A stretch of DNA of 37,456 nt from a virus: the IMG/VR virus record IMGVR_UViG_3300043548_000155, positions 1 through 37,456 of that record. The stretch is one strand, 5' to 3'. The notes under the pieces were generated by a model that saw nothing but the letters and a program-made list of their open reading frames with translations, had not been told where the DNA came from and did no database searches. The stretch's first letter is position 1; each line of letters opens with the position of its first letter. Positions 19,699 to 26,819 of this stretch are shown in pieces. The position numbers were made by a program, and so were the translations under genes.

Positions 19699-19783
19699 CA
19701 AACTTATTAGAAGAACATACTAGATGCCTATTAACACGCATCTTAAGCGGGACTCATTCTAATATGCTCATCTAATAAGTTTG
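19699..19783 (-). ncRNA. Long-helix small RNA (85 nt) between tRNA-Lys genes
   Basis: The ends 19771-19783 and 19699-19711 are 13-bp perfect complements (CAAACTTATTAGA). Inside lie AGATGC-N10-GCATCT and a weaker GAGCATA/TATGTTC pairing. It fills the whole spacer between two tRNA-Lys genes, so RNase P and 3' tRNA processing would free it. Confidence 0.65.
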
Positions 19784-19857
19784 GTGGACGCACTGGGGTT
19801 CGAACCCAGGACCTACAGGTTAAAAGCCCGTTGCTCTACCTACTGAGCTATACGTCC
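19782..19857 (-). tRNA. tRNA-Lys (TTT)
   Basis: Loop CTTTTAA on stem ACGGG/CCTGT, T-loop TTCGAAC, A73, encoded CCA. Confidence 0.95.
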
Positions 19858-19915
19858 ATTGTATTAGTCTATTTGTTTACCGTGCCATACCTAGACCTAA
19901 CAATGGACTAAGCAT

Positions 19916-19995
19916 GACACTATCGTTTGCCTCGTTTCATATAGTGTCCTTTCATTCAATAGTGTAACTATAACTCATATTGGCTTTGTTGTCAA
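19916..19995 (-). promoter_or_regulatory. Promoter and leader hairpin of the Lys/Met tRNA operon
   Basis: TTGACA (19995-19990), 17-nt spacer and TATAGT (19972-19967). The leader has an 8-bp hairpin GACACTAT/ATAGTGTC (19941-19948 with 19916-19923) around a short 5-codon frame. Confidence 0.85.
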
Positions 19996-20015
19996 GCCTT
20001 TTTTTAAAATTATTT

Positions 20016-20090
20016 TGGTACCTGGAGGCAGGATCGAACTGCCGACCACCGCGTTATCAGCACGGTGCTCTACCACTGAGCTACCCAGGT
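20016..20090 (-). tRNA. tRNA-Ile (GAT)
   Basis: Loop CTGATAA on stem CCGTG/CGCGG (one T:G pair), T-loop TTCGATC, A73, encoded CCA. Confidence 0.95.
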
Positions 20091-20091
20091 A

Positions 20092-20292
20092 TTAAATTAA
20101 TTTGTCGATGTTTTGTCCTAGATCAGGACCTTGATTTTCTTTACCATTACTATCGTATACGGTAAATTCCTGAGAACGTTTTTCAACTACTGTTACATTG
20201 TTACCCTCATCATATTGATAAGTCTTTTCAACTAATGTAATTTTGTTGTTGTTTTCCCAACCCACAATGTGTGTAGATTGTTCTACCTTCAT
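20092..20292 (-). CDS. Small hypothetical protein (66 aa)
   Basis: ATG 20292-20290, one base after the stop of the upstream gene. Beta-rich and polar (STHIVGWENNNKITLVEKTY, NVTVVEKRSQEFTVYDSNG), ending with LGQNIDKLI. No family recognised. Its stop lies 2 nt before the tRNA-Ile gene. The tight junctions argue it is real. Confidence 0.6.
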   Translation of the reverse strand: MKVEQSTHIVGWENNNKITLVEKTYQYDEGNNVTVVEKRSQEFTVYDSNGKENQGPDLGQNIDKLI

Positions 20293-20293
20293 G

Positions 20294-20785
20294 TTAGTAC
20301 CAAGTACCTTCGTTTCTCATGCGTTTGATAAACGTGAGATACACACTGCATACGCCATAATTACGCAATTTTACAGTGCTGAATAATCCTCTGTCTACAA
20401 TCTCAGGAAGATAGACGATACTATTGTTGTCTACAGGAACATTACCTGGTACAATAGTTTGCCCACCGGTGCTAGTTGTTGTAGTTGATTCAGTTTCAAC
20501 ATTAGAAAATATAAACACATTTGGATATAATCTTCTAGGTTGTGCGAACAAATAGTCGTATGCATCTTGATTTTGACAATTAAGCCAAAAGCGATTACCC
20601 TGTAGATACTTGTCTGTAACTTCTATGGGTGCATTTTGCGTACCTAAATATAACTTATTGTTAAAACGCCAAACGTCAACCATGCAAGAGAAACCTCTAT
20701 TAAAGGCTTTGCCGATTTGATTTGGTGTATTGGCATCTTCAAAGTTTTGACCATCATAGATGCCTCGATAAGAAATATATAGCAT
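20294..20785 (-). CDS. GDPD-like TIM-barrel protein with altered active site
   Basis: 163 aa from ATG 20785-20783, which follows CATAAATA by 4 nt. The N-terminal 90 residues match the phage/bacterial glycerophosphodiester phosphodiesterase-like pattern: LYISYRGIYDGQN, NTPNQIGKAFNRGFSCMVDV, NNKLYLGTQNAPIEV, and NRFWLNCQNQDAYDYL. However, the usual catalytic residues are changed: the His of SHRG is Tyr, the E.D pair is V.D, and the HD loop is TQ. The rest has a Ser/Thr/Gly-rich linker (TESTTTTSTGGQ). Probably a non-enzymatic sugar or lipid-binding relative. Confidence 0.68.
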   Translation of the reverse strand: MLYISYRGIYDGQNFEDANTPNQIGKAFNRGFSCMVDVWRFNNKLYLGTQNAPIEVTDKYLQGNRFWLNCQNQDAYDYLFAQPRRLYPNVFIFSNVETESTTTTSTGGQTIVPGNVPVDNNSIVYLPEIVDRGLFSTVKLRNYGVCSVYLTFIKRMRNEGTWY

Positions 20786-20789
20786 CAAC

Positions 20790-20797
20790 TATTTATG
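20790..20797 (-). promoter_or_regulatory. T4-like late promoter motif (CATAAATA)
   Basis: CATAAATA, 4 nt before the ATG of the GDPD-like gene, with no ribosome site. Confidence 0.5.
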
Positions 20798-20801
20798 CAA
20801 T

Positions 20802-20879
20802 TGGAGTGACGGGTGTGATTCGAACACACGATTTTACTGCTTTGCAGGCAGTTGCATTGGGCCTCTCTGCCACCGTCAC
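20802..20879 (-). tRNA. tRNA-Cys (GCA)
   Basis: Loop CTGCAAA on stem ACTGC/GCAGT, T-loop TTCGAAT, U73 as in bacterial tRNA-Cys, encoded CCA. Confidence 0.95.
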
Positions 20880-20885
20880 ATTAAC

Positions 20886-21254
20886 TTATAAAAACGAAAT
20901 TGTCTTTCGTTTCTTTTTTCTTGCGTATGAAATAGAACCCTTCATGGCTCCTGCGCTAAGAAATTTATGTCCTTTACGTAGTATGAATCCATTCAACTTG
21001 AATGACTTCAATACTCTATCACCGTTCCACCAACCACGCTGACATTCAATGTAGCCTAATTCTTCAAGTTGGTTACGCAACTTAGTGAATTCATCGTGAT
21101 CTTTAGTGCTATGACTATAGCCCTTATCTTGTCCTTTGAGGATTTTGATAATATCATCGGGTGTAGGATTATTGCGATCCTTAACGAAATCGTACTCATT
21201 TTTTACCATAACATCAGTGATATAACTCTCATCAATGGTAAATTCACGTAACAT
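20886..21254 (-). CDS. H-NS-like small hypothetical protein (122 aa), unassigned
   Basis: ATG 21254-21252. The frame extends into the upstream tRNA-Ser, so I cut it here. The product begins MLREFTIDESYITDVMVKNE and continues with NNPTPDDIIKILKGQDKGYS, FTKLRNQLEELGYIECQRGW, and a strongly basic tail (KGSISYARKKKRKT). Helical with a winged-helix feel in the middle (LRNQLEELGYIECQRGWWNG), but no confident family. It could bind DNA given the basic tail. That is inference. It is flanked by tRNA genes on both sides. Confidence 0.65.
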   Translation of the reverse strand: MLREFTIDESYITDVMVKNEYDFVKDRNNPTPDDIIKILKGQDKGYSHSTKDHDEFTKLRNQLEELGYIECQRGWWNGDRVLKSFKLNGFILRKGHKFLSAGAMKGSISYARKKKRKTISFL

Positions 21255-21264
21255 AATAGTATCC

Positions 21265-21356
21265 TGGCGGTGAGAGTGGGATTCGAACCCACGGAACATA
21301 TTTCTACGTTCGACGGTTTAGCAAACCGCTACCTTCGGCCTCTCGGTCATCTCACC
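21265..21356 (-). tRNA. tRNA-Ser (GCT)
   Basis: Class II tRNA with long variable arm, loop TTGCTAA, T-loop TTCGAAT, G73, encoded CCA. Confidence 0.95.
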
Positions 21357-21358
21357 AA

Positions 21359-22093
21359 TTATTTTTCAACGAATGCTCGTTCAAGTACATAATCGCCCGG
21401 TTCACGTAATGAACCTTCACGCATGCCCTTATTCTCGCACCACTCAGCAACTTGATAGTTAAAATCTAAGTTACCGCATAACATAACTTTATCACTATTA
21501 ACATTAATTGTCAAGTCAGTGTCTAGTCGTGTTGTAATTCTTTGATCACCCTCACCAGTAACGATTGGCATGTAATTTAACACATTAGCAATCATTTCTG
21601 ATAGTTCAGGCAATTCAATTTTAAAATTTGTCATCAAATCATCATAGTATGCTAAATCTTTTCTATCACGCACACTATGTACAATGTTAATTTTTGACCA
21701 CGTTTCAAGTGTTTCAATATCACGAATCAAACTCATGAACGGAGCAAGCCCTGTGCCGGTTGCAAGCATCCATAACTCACCACCTTTAATAAGTGCATCA
21801 TTACGTAATGTGCCGGTTGGCTTTTCCATTAAGATGATTTCATCACCGACTTTAATGTTCTGTAGTTTACTAGTCAACTCACCGTCGGGCATCTTAATGC
21901 TTAGAAATTCTAATTCATCTGCCCAGGGAGGACTTACTACACTATATGCACGTAATACTTTACGACCGTCTATCATAAGACCGATCATAGCAAATTCACC
22001 TGCATTAAACTTAAAGCCTTGATTTCGTGTTGTCTTAAAACTAAATGTTCTATCACTCCAGTGATGAACCCATGTAACCGTTTCTGTGATCAT
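21359..22093 (-). CDS. fpr: Ferredoxin/flavodoxin-NADP+ reductase
   Basis: 244 aa, ATG 22093-22091 with GTAGGAACA upstream. It has the Fpr-family core: FAD site RAYSVVSPP, flavin-binding GELTSKLQNIKVGDEIIL, NADP site WMLATGTGLAPFMSLI, RDRKDLAYYDDL, and a C-terminus ending YVLERAFVEK, where bacterial Fpr ends in an aromatic residue. The length fits single-domain bacterial FPR. It passes electrons between NADPH and ferredoxin or flavodoxin, and could feed the radical SAM enzyme and oxygenases encoded nearby. That link is inference. Gene symbol used by analogy. Confidence 0.9.
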   Translation of the reverse strand: MITETVTWVHHWSDRTFSFKTTRNQGFKFNAGEFAMIGLMIDGRKVLRAYSVVSPPWADELEFLSIKMPDGELTSKLQNIKVGDEIILMEKPTGTLRNDALIKGGELWMLATGTGLAPFMSLIRDIETLETWSKINIVHSVRDRKDLAYYDDLMTNFKIELPELSEMIANVLNYMPIVTGEGDQRITTRLDTDLTINVNSDKVMLCGNLDFNYQVAEWCENKGMREGSLREPGDYVLERAFVEK

Positions 22094-22109
22094 TGTTCCT
22101 ACTTATGTC

Positions 22110-22197
<88 letters not shown>

Positions 22198-22348
22198 ATT
22201 AATTCTATTTACTTCCCTACAAATACTTCTAAAAATACTAAGGGGCGCAAGCCGCTGTGATTGCGATCATTGCTGTCGTTTAAGAATTAGGCGTTTAATA
22301 ACTACTATCCGCGCACTTCAAGTAGCCGCACTTTCCCCCATTCTAAAC
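22198..22348 (-). other. 150-nt spacer, weak structure only
   Basis: No gene. On the minus strand there is a TGAT-CGCA-ATCA hairpin and possible G-run/C-run pairing (GGGG with CCCC). Not enough to call an RNA. An AGTAAATA motif lies near the tRNA-Ser(TGA) 5' end. Confidence 0.3.
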
Positions 22349-22425
22349 TGGCGACTCGTAGGGGACTTGAACCCCTGGCCTCATGCGTGACAGGCATGCG
22401 ATCTAACCAACTGATCTAACGAGCC
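22349..22425 (-). tRNA. tRNA-Asp (GTC)
   Basis: Loop CTGTCAC on stem CATGC/GCATG, T-loop TTCAAGT, G73, encoded CCA. Confidence 0.95.
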
Positions 22426-22431
22426 ATAAAC

Positions 22432-22517
22432 TGGTGGAGAGAGTAGGATTCGAACCTACGTACTCAAAAGAGGGCAGATTTACAGTCTGCTGGTATTAAC
22501 CACTCACCCATCTCTCC
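22432..22517 (-). tRNA. tRNA-Tyr (GTA)
   Basis: Loop CTGTAAA on stem GCAGA/TCTGC, long variable arm as in bacterial tRNA-Tyr, T-loop TTCGAAT, A73, encoded CCA. Confidence 0.95.
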
Positions 22518-22522
22518 ATAAC

Positions 22523-22597
22523 TGGTACACCGTAGGAGAATCGAACTCCTCTTACATCCGTGAAAGGGATGTGTCCTAACCGATAGACGAACGGTGC
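22523..22597 (-). tRNA. tRNA-Glu (TTC), copy 1
   Basis: Loop CTTTCAC on stem CATCC/GGATG, T-loop TTCGATT, A73, encoded CCA. Very similar to the second Glu tRNA at 30830-30904. Confidence 0.95.
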
Positions 22598-22605
22598 ATA
22601 AAAAT

Positions 22606-22689
22606 TGGTACCCCGAGCCGGACTCGAACCGGCACGCCCGAAAGCGAGAGATTTTAAGTCTCTTGTGTCTACCATTCCACCATCGGGGC
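22606..22689 (-). tRNA. tRNA-Leu (TAA)
   Basis: Class II, loop CTTAAAA on stem AGAGA/TCTCT, T-loop TTCGAGT, A73, encoded CCA. First tRNA after the boxA promoter. Confidence 0.95.
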
Positions 22690-22708
22690 AAAATTTAGTG
22701 TTCAACAA

Positions 22709-22720
22709 TGTTAAAGAGCA
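22709..22720 (-). promoter_or_regulatory. boxA antitermination element (exact rRNA-type)
   Basis: TGCTCTTTAACA, identical to the core boxA of E. coli rRNA operon leaders, lies between the promoter and tRNA-Leu(TAA). It is the expected NusB/S10 binding sequence. Followed by TTGTT, as in the giant-RNA leader. Confidence 0.8.
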
Positions 22721-22746
22721 TCGCTGATTTCTCAGCGTATATATGT

Positions 22747-22775
22747 ATAATAACACCGCTCTTTATTAATGTCAA
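22747..22775 (-). promoter_or_regulatory. Promoter of the Leu-Glu-Tyr-Asp-Ser tRNA operon
   Basis: TTGACA (22775-22770), 17-nt spacer and TATTAT (22752-22747), with leader CTGAGAAATC then boxA. Confidence 0.88.
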
Positions 22776-22795
22776 GCACTTTTTTAAATTATTTT

Positions 22796-22870
22796 TGGCA
22801 TACCCTGAGGGATTTGAACCCCCACCCACGGTTTTGGAGACCGTCATGCTGCCGTTGACACCAAGGGTAT
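22796..22870 (-). tRNA. tRNA-Trp (CCA)
   Basis: Loop CTCCAAA on stem ACGGT/ACCGT, acceptor ATACCCT/AGGGTAT, G73 as in bacterial tRNA-Trp, encoded CCA. It lies upstream of the 22747-22775 promoter. Confidence 0.95.
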
Positions 22871-22875
22871 GTGGA

Positions 22876-23313
22876 TTATTCTGCTACTTTATATTCGTAG
22901 TTGATAGTACTTTCGTTTTCACGAAAGATACTAGCCCCATTTTTTAGATGAAAACGTTTCGCCATTGGAGTCTTTGGACTCAACGTTACAAAACGTGTTA
23001 CAGTTGGGAACTGCTTTTTGATTTCTTCTACAACTTCAAACAACAGGTCCGCAGCCTTACCAGGCACGTAACTCCAAATTGTATAGAAGATTGCAGTAGT
23101 AGGTTCTTCTGTTTCTTTACTCAAATCCTCAACTGATTCTGGAATGAAGTCATGTAGACTTACGCACACAATTGCTTGTGGCTTTTCATCTACTAAGGCT
23201 CCAACAAATCGTGTGCGTGTTACACGAAACTCAGTCGGGATTTCAGGGCGTACGGGATCGTCTTTGATGTAAGACAATAATGGATTATCTAGGTCTTTTA
23301 TTACGTTCAGCAT
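22876..23313 (-). CDS. GNAT-like acetyltransferase (145 aa)
   Basis: I use ATG 23313-23311, behind GAGAG. A TTG 14 codons earlier is also possible. The sequence shows VTRTRFVGALVDEKPQAIVC, then FYTIWSYVPGKAADLLFEVV (GNAT acetyl-CoA-loop position with PGKA), FVTLSPKTPMAKRFHLKNGA and a closing strand. This fits compact phage GNAT proteins, though the acetyl-CoA loop is weakly conserved. It follows the SpeD-like gene. A role in acetylating polyamines is attractive because of that neighbour, but is inference. Confidence 0.7.
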   Translation of the reverse strand: MLNVIKDLDNPLLSYIKDDPVRPEIPTEFRVTRTRFVGALVDEKPQAIVCVSLHDFIPESVEDLSKETEEPTTAIFYTIWSYVPGKAADLLFEVVEEIKKQFPTVTRFVTLSPKTPMAKRFHLKNGASIFRENESTINYEYKVAE

Positions 23314-23404
23314 GTTATATGGCACTCTCTTGTCACTATTTATTGTAGAGTGCAAAAAATCATGTTAAACTTTCGTTACTGTGATTCCGTACGCCCTGTG
23401 TGTG

Positions 23405-23779
23405 TTAATCTTTCAACGGTATTTCTACCAAATTGTGTTCTCTGTCTAGGTACTTCATTTCAATGCAGACCGGATCCATTTCCTGAATCGAATCTACAAC
23501 ATCATATGGATCAAGTGATCCACAAGTGTAAACATCTAGTTGCAATAGTGCAGGACTCATTTCATCCCAAATATGCAACGCAATGTGACTTGTTTCTATA
23601 ATCGTTACTGCTGTGAGTCCTTTGTTGCCGGGCATTTCGCAATACGTAGCATAAGGGCCCATCAATATCTTCATACCAATTCTGTCAATCAGTCTTGGCA
23701 TCCATTCTTCTGTAACCATCTTAGGATCCGTGAATGGATTATTGACTTCGGCCCTAATGATTAAGTGTTTGTGAAACAA
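23405..23779 (-). CDS. speD: S-adenosylmethionine decarboxylase-like (SpeD) pyruvoyl enzyme
   Basis: 124 aa. Start is a TTG (23779-23777) eight bases after AGAGGA. The nearby ATG is out of frame. It has the prokaryotic SpeD core: VTIIETSHIALHIWDE with the self-cleavage Ser64 and His69, and LDVYTCGSLDP with Cys86. In bacterial enzymes cleavage between Glu and Ser makes the pyruvoyl cofactor. Here the residue before Ser64 is Thr63. The length fits the small class. Recent work found phage SpeD relatives that decarboxylate arginine or ornithine instead of AdoMet, so the substrate is open. A GNAT gene lies downstream. Confidence 0.82.
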   Translation of the reverse strand: MFHKHLIIRAEVNNPFTDPKMVTEEWMPRLIDRIGMKILMGPYATYCEMPGNKGLTAVTIIETSHIALHIWDEMSPALLQLDVYTCGSLDPYDVVDSIQEMDPVCIEMKYLDREHNLVEIPLKD

Positions 23780-23802
23780 CCATGTATCCTCTTCGTGTTA
23801 TA

Positions 23803-23877
23803 TGGTACCTGGTGACGGGTTTGAACCGCCGACCCTCTCCGTGTAAAGGAGACGCTCTACCGCTGAGCTAACCAGGC
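23803..23877 (-). tRNA. tRNA-Val (TAC)
   Basis: Loop TTTACAC on stem TCTCC/GGAGA, T-loop TTCAAAC, A73, encoded CCA. Confidence 0.95.
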
Positions 23878-23881
23878 AAAG

Positions 23882-24577
23882 TTAATTTTCGAAACCAATA
23901 TTGGCTTCGTAATATTTACACCATTCAACAACCTGATCATAATTAATAAAAAACTTTTTCTTATAATCAGGTGTTTTCAATACAAACTCATTATGATCTG
24001 AAAACTTGAGAAACATGTTGAACTGAGGTAAGTCAATTCCTTCAAACAAATCTTCATAAACAATTACGCAGTTATCATAATTTTTACTAAACTGATTCCA
24101 ATAATCATCATTCTTTTTTAAAGAAAGCATTACTTTTTCTACTTGCTGTTTTAGTACTATGATAGGATTATTCAATGTTTCTAACAAATAATCATAACTT
24201 GTACTGTTGTCTGCAAATACATGATGAAACTTATGCTTATGAATATTGAAATAAAGCAAACTCATACAATGTTCTGCTTTGTTGCGTCTAGTAGTCCTTA
24301 TCAGATAAGGATTGTCTAAACGATCAATACTAGGCAAAACGTGAAAAAAGTGAGTAGAGTAAAATTTTGTTACATCACTCAATAAATTCACATTTTTTGT
24401 TAGAACAGATATCGGGTCTTGTTGCATACGGAAAAGATAAGAAATATTATCTTTGTCACTTTCTCGTTGAAAATGAACGCATTCACGTCCTGACAATTTT
24501 TCAAAAACTTTCCAAACCCAGTCGCTACCCGAACGCATTTCTCTAAACATCCAAATTTGTCTATCAGATATGCTCAT
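23882..24577 (-). CDS. Sulfotransferase-like P-loop protein, paralogue A
   Basis: 231 aa, ATG 24577-24575 with only a weak ribosome site. The N-terminal IWMFREMRSGSDWVWKV corresponds to the 5'-phosphosulfate loop PRTGSTW of sulfotransferases, but in altered form (MRSGSDW). PYLIRTTRRNKAEHCMSLLY matches the 3'-phosphate region. It is about 35-40% like the second copy at 29427-30083 by eye, with the same order of segments (YNFDQVVEWC end). Probably moves sulfate from PAPS to a small molecule, glycan or peptide. With a changed loop its activity is doubtful. Confidence 0.72.
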   Translation of the reverse strand: MSISDRQIWMFREMRSGSDWVWKVFEKLSGRECVHFQRESDKDNISYLFRMQQDPISVLTKNVNLLSDVTKFYSTHFFHVLPSIDRLDNPYLIRTTRRNKAEHCMSLLYFNIHKHKFHHVFADNSTSYDYLLETLNNPIIVLKQQVEKVMLSLKKNDDYWNQFSKNYDNCVIVYEDLFEGIDLPQFNMFLKFSDHNEFVLKTPDYKKKFFINYDQVVEWCKYYEANIGFEN

Positions 24578-24595
24578 GTTCTATTCACTTAAAAT

Positions 24596-24672
<77 letters not shown>

Positions 24673-24676
24673 AAAT

Positions 24677-24752
24677 TGGTGGAGGTGACAGGACTTGAAC
24701 CCGCTACCTTCTGAATGCAAATCAGACGCTCTCCCAGGTGAGCTACACCCCC
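24677..24752 (-). tRNA. tRNA-Ala (TGC)
   Basis: Loop TTTGCAT on stem TCTGA/TCAGA, G3:U70 pair that marks tRNA-Ala, T-loop TTCAAGT, A73, encoded CCA. Confidence 0.95.
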
Positions 24753-24753
24753 A

Positions 24754-24963
24754 TTAATCTTTCTTCCACTCTAACTTTTTCTCAAGTGCAAAATTTGCAC
24801 ATTCGATATAGTCTTTATCTTCATCACTCAGTACTGACCAAAACTTCGTTACGCTGTCAATACATTCTAACACTAATTCTGGATTACTTAAATGTTTTTG
24901 GTTACCCATCAACTGCTCTAAGTTGTCCAGTCTGTTATTTATTTTATTCTTCAAGTTACTCAT
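24754..24963 (-). CDS. Small hypothetical helical protein (69 aa)
   Basis: ATG 24963-24961, with the longer frame cut because it runs through the tRNA-Arg gene. AATAAATA ends 5 nt before it, with no ribosome site. Product MSNLKNKINNRLDNLEQLMG then LVLECIDSVTKFWSVLSDED and a C-terminal ANFALEKKLEWKKD. Two or three helices, acidic/basic mix. No recognised family. Its stop is 2 nt from tRNA-Ala. Confidence 0.6.
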   Translation of the reverse strand: MSNLKNKINNRLDNLEQLMGNQKHLSNPELVLECIDSVTKFWSVLSDEDKDYIECANFALEKKLEWKKD

Positions 24964-24968
24964 AATAT

Positions 24969-24976
24969 TATTTATT
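24969..24976 (-). promoter_or_regulatory. T4-like late promoter motif (AATAAATA)
   Basis: AATAAATA, 5 nt before the ATG at 24963. Confidence 0.5.
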
Positions 24977-24989
24977 AAGAGCAAAAAAC

Positions 24990-25067
24990 TGGCCTGCCCG
25001 GAGGGATTCGAACCCCCGACCCTGTGCTTAGAAGGCACATGCTCTAATCCGGCTGAGCTACGGGCAG
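24990..25067 (-). tRNA. tRNA-Arg (TCT)
   Basis: Loop CTTCTAA on stem TGTGC/GCACA, T-loop TTCGAAT, G73, encoded CCA. The promoter at 25078-25105 lies directly upstream. Confidence 0.95.
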
Positions 25068-25077
25068 ATATATGTTC

Positions 25078-25105
25078 ATTATACACAAATTGTAATTGTT
25101 GTCAA
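25078..25105 (-). promoter_or_regulatory. Promoter of the Arg-Ala-Pro tRNA operon
   Basis: TTGACA (25105-25100), 16-nt spacer and TATAAT (25083-25078), overlapping the stop of the radical SAM gene. Confidence 0.85.
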
Positions 25106-26259
25106 GTATATTGTTTAGAAAAGATTTCCGTTCCGCAAATCTTAGCACATACTTGCAATTTACCTTCTGCACAACTTGGTTTAGTCCAACTGTCAGAAAA
25201 CATTTTCTGAAAATAATCTCCCATAACAATAGTTTCGATAGAGTGATTTAATGCATTGAGGCTATCTTTGCCTACTACATTGATCAATTTCCATATCTGA
25301 CTACCTTTAGGAGTGTTGTACCAATTGTACATTTGCCCTGCTACCCAACAACAGGGTTGAAGTACACCCTCTGCCGTCACGTACAGACTTTTTTCCTCTT
25401 TTACCTTACACTTGATATCAGCACCATCTAACAATTTTTCAGTAGGAGACTTTCTAGCAGTGTCCTTGTAAAATATTTCTGGTCGTATCAAGTTCAAAAT
25501 CTCTTGTTTGGTAGTGGGTAGTTTAACATTTTGTTTAACTACACCCACTCCATTCAACTCTTCTACTGCCGCATTTCGATACTCTGGGTTTGTAGGTGCT
25601 TGGAGTACAAATCCCTGCTGTTTTCTGTCTACACCCGTAATCGTATCTTTAATTGAATTGCTAACACTAGAAAAGAACCTCGCTGACTTTTTAAGTTGAA
25701 ACTTAGTAAAACCCATAGTATCAGCGAGGTCTCTCGCCCTGTCTACCTGATGCTCATTGTGGGCAAATACCAAATATTCCCAATGAGCATTTCCTCCCGC
25801 TTTGATGAATGCTTCTGCATTCTTCATAATACGAATATAATTAGTATCCCTGCGATATAAATGATTAGTATCGTCTAATCCATCGATACTAAAAATTACA
25901 TGGCCGTTGTTACCTAATATACTCGCTAGTTCTACCCACCAATCTTCTTGACGGGCAGACCCATTAGTATTCATGCTTAACAAGATATCACTATTCACAT
26001 TTCTAAAGTGCCGAAAAATTTCTAGTGTATCTTTAGCAACAATAGGATCTCCAAAGTTACCACACATATACATGTGATTAAGTTGTTTAATGAAATCATC
26101 AGGAAATATCTTTTTGATATCTTCTAATGACAATTCATTATCATGAATCCATGGATTTTGTTCGCCGCCGTTGATATTTCTAGCACACATAGGACAGGAA
26201 GCATTGCATCTTTCCGTCACTTCTAAATGTATGGTTTTGATATCACGATAGTTGTACAT
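25102..26259 (-). CDS. Radical SAM protein with SPASM-like C-terminus
   Basis: 385 aa, ATG 26259-26257. Radical SAM motif EVTERCNASCPMCARN gives the [4Fe-4S] cysteines Cys18, Cys22, Cys25 (CxxxCxxC). MYMCGNFGDPIVAKD and ILLSMNTNGSARQEDWWVEL follow as in the SAM-binding barrel. The C-terminal 130 residues carry further cysteines (DIKCKVKEE, QPCCWVAG, CAEGKLQVCAKICGTEI), fitting a SPASM/twitch-type auxiliary cluster. Such enzymes modify peptides or other substrates by radical chemistry. The neighbouring oxygenase-like gene, 5 nt upstream, may be part of the same modification pathway. The peptide substrate is not visible. Confidence 0.88.
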   Translation of the reverse strand: MYNYRDIKTIHLEVTERCNASCPMCARNINGGEQNPWIHDNELSLEDIKKIFPDDFIKQLNHMYMCGNFGDPIVAKDTLEIFRHFRNVNSDILLSMNTNGSARQEDWWVELASILGNNGHVIFSIDGLDDTNHLYRRDTNYIRIMKNAEAFIKAGGNAHWEYLVFAHNEHQVDRARDLADTMGFTKFQLKKSARFFSSVSNSIKDTITGVDRKQQGFVLQAPTNPEYRNAAVEELNGVGVVKQNVKLPTTKQEILNLIRPEIFYKDTARKSPTEKLLDGADIKCKVKEEKSLYVTAEGVLQPCCWVAGQMYNWYNTPKGSQIWKLINVVGKDSLNALNHSIETIVMGDYFQKMFSDSWTKPSCAEGKLQVCAKICGTEIFSKQYT

Positions 26260-26264
26260 CTATG

Positions 26265-26819
26265 TCATGCTTTAATTTTAAATTGATCAGCAATGTCATC
26301 AACAAATTCAGTAAAACAGAAAAAACTATTCTTTCTCTCTACTGGCTTAGTTGGAACTACTTTATGTTCTAGTGTAACATTTACAAAATATGCGTTACCA
26401 TATTTTAAATCGTAAAAGTGTTCACCTAATTCATCCCTAATTACAAATTGACAATCAGAATCATCTAATGGAATGTGTATTCTTGGAAGATGATGCTTGA
26501 AATGATATTCTACTTGATGATTTTTTCCAAGTAGTGAATATCTAAACCTAATAATATCTTTTACAAACTTTTTAAAAAAGTTTTTAGTTATTAGTAGTTG
26601 ATCATTATCATTCCAATATGTCCACTTGTAATCACTAGGTTGATTAGGTGGAATAGAATCCTGTACATACCATTGTGTATAGTTGGGACTCATTGAACTA
26701 GGAACTTGTTTGCTTACATGATCGTAATAATTAGAAAGATTCCGTAACACATCTTCCGGCACTGTTGTCAGATGCCCAAAGTGTTTATAGTTACTGTAAT
26801 CTTTCTTTGTTATTATCAT
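26265..26819 (-). CDS. Asp/Asn beta-hydroxylase-like oxygenase (184 aa)
   Basis: Start ATG 26819-26817. The frame runs 9 codons further into the tRNA-Thr gene, so it is trimmed. The core has HHLPRIHIPLDDSDCQFVIR (His-containing strand), DLKYGNAYFVNVTLEHKVVP with the distal His, and ERKNSFFCFTEF. This follows the aspartyl/asparaginyl hydroxylase layout, although the first metal site reads PRIHIP without a clear acidic residue. It lies 5 nt before the radical SAM gene. Enzyme class likely, activity uncertain. Confidence 0.72.
   Translation of the reverse strand: MIITKKDYSNYKHFGHLTTVPEDVLRNLSNYYDHVSKQVPSSMSPNYTQWYVQDSIPPNQPSDYKWTYWNDNDQLLITKNFFKKFVKDIIRFRYSLLGKNHQVEYHFKHHLPRIHIPLDDSDCQFVIRDELGEHFYDLKYGNAYFVNVTLEHKVVPTKPVERKNSFFCFTEFVDDIADQFKIKA

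Noticed and set aside
20016-20165. Plus-strand frame over tRNA-Ile (61 codons)
   Set aside because: It is the complement of the tRNA and of the 66-aa gene on the other strand.
22464-22756. Two overlapping frames over tRNA-Tyr, Glu and Leu
   Set aside because: Frames are produced by tRNA sequences (GERVRS/SSVG-type readings). No gene features.
24754-25086. Longer N-terminus (110 aa) of the 69-aa protein
   Set aside because: The first 41 codons are the reading of tRNA-Arg. The late motif lies before the inner ATG.
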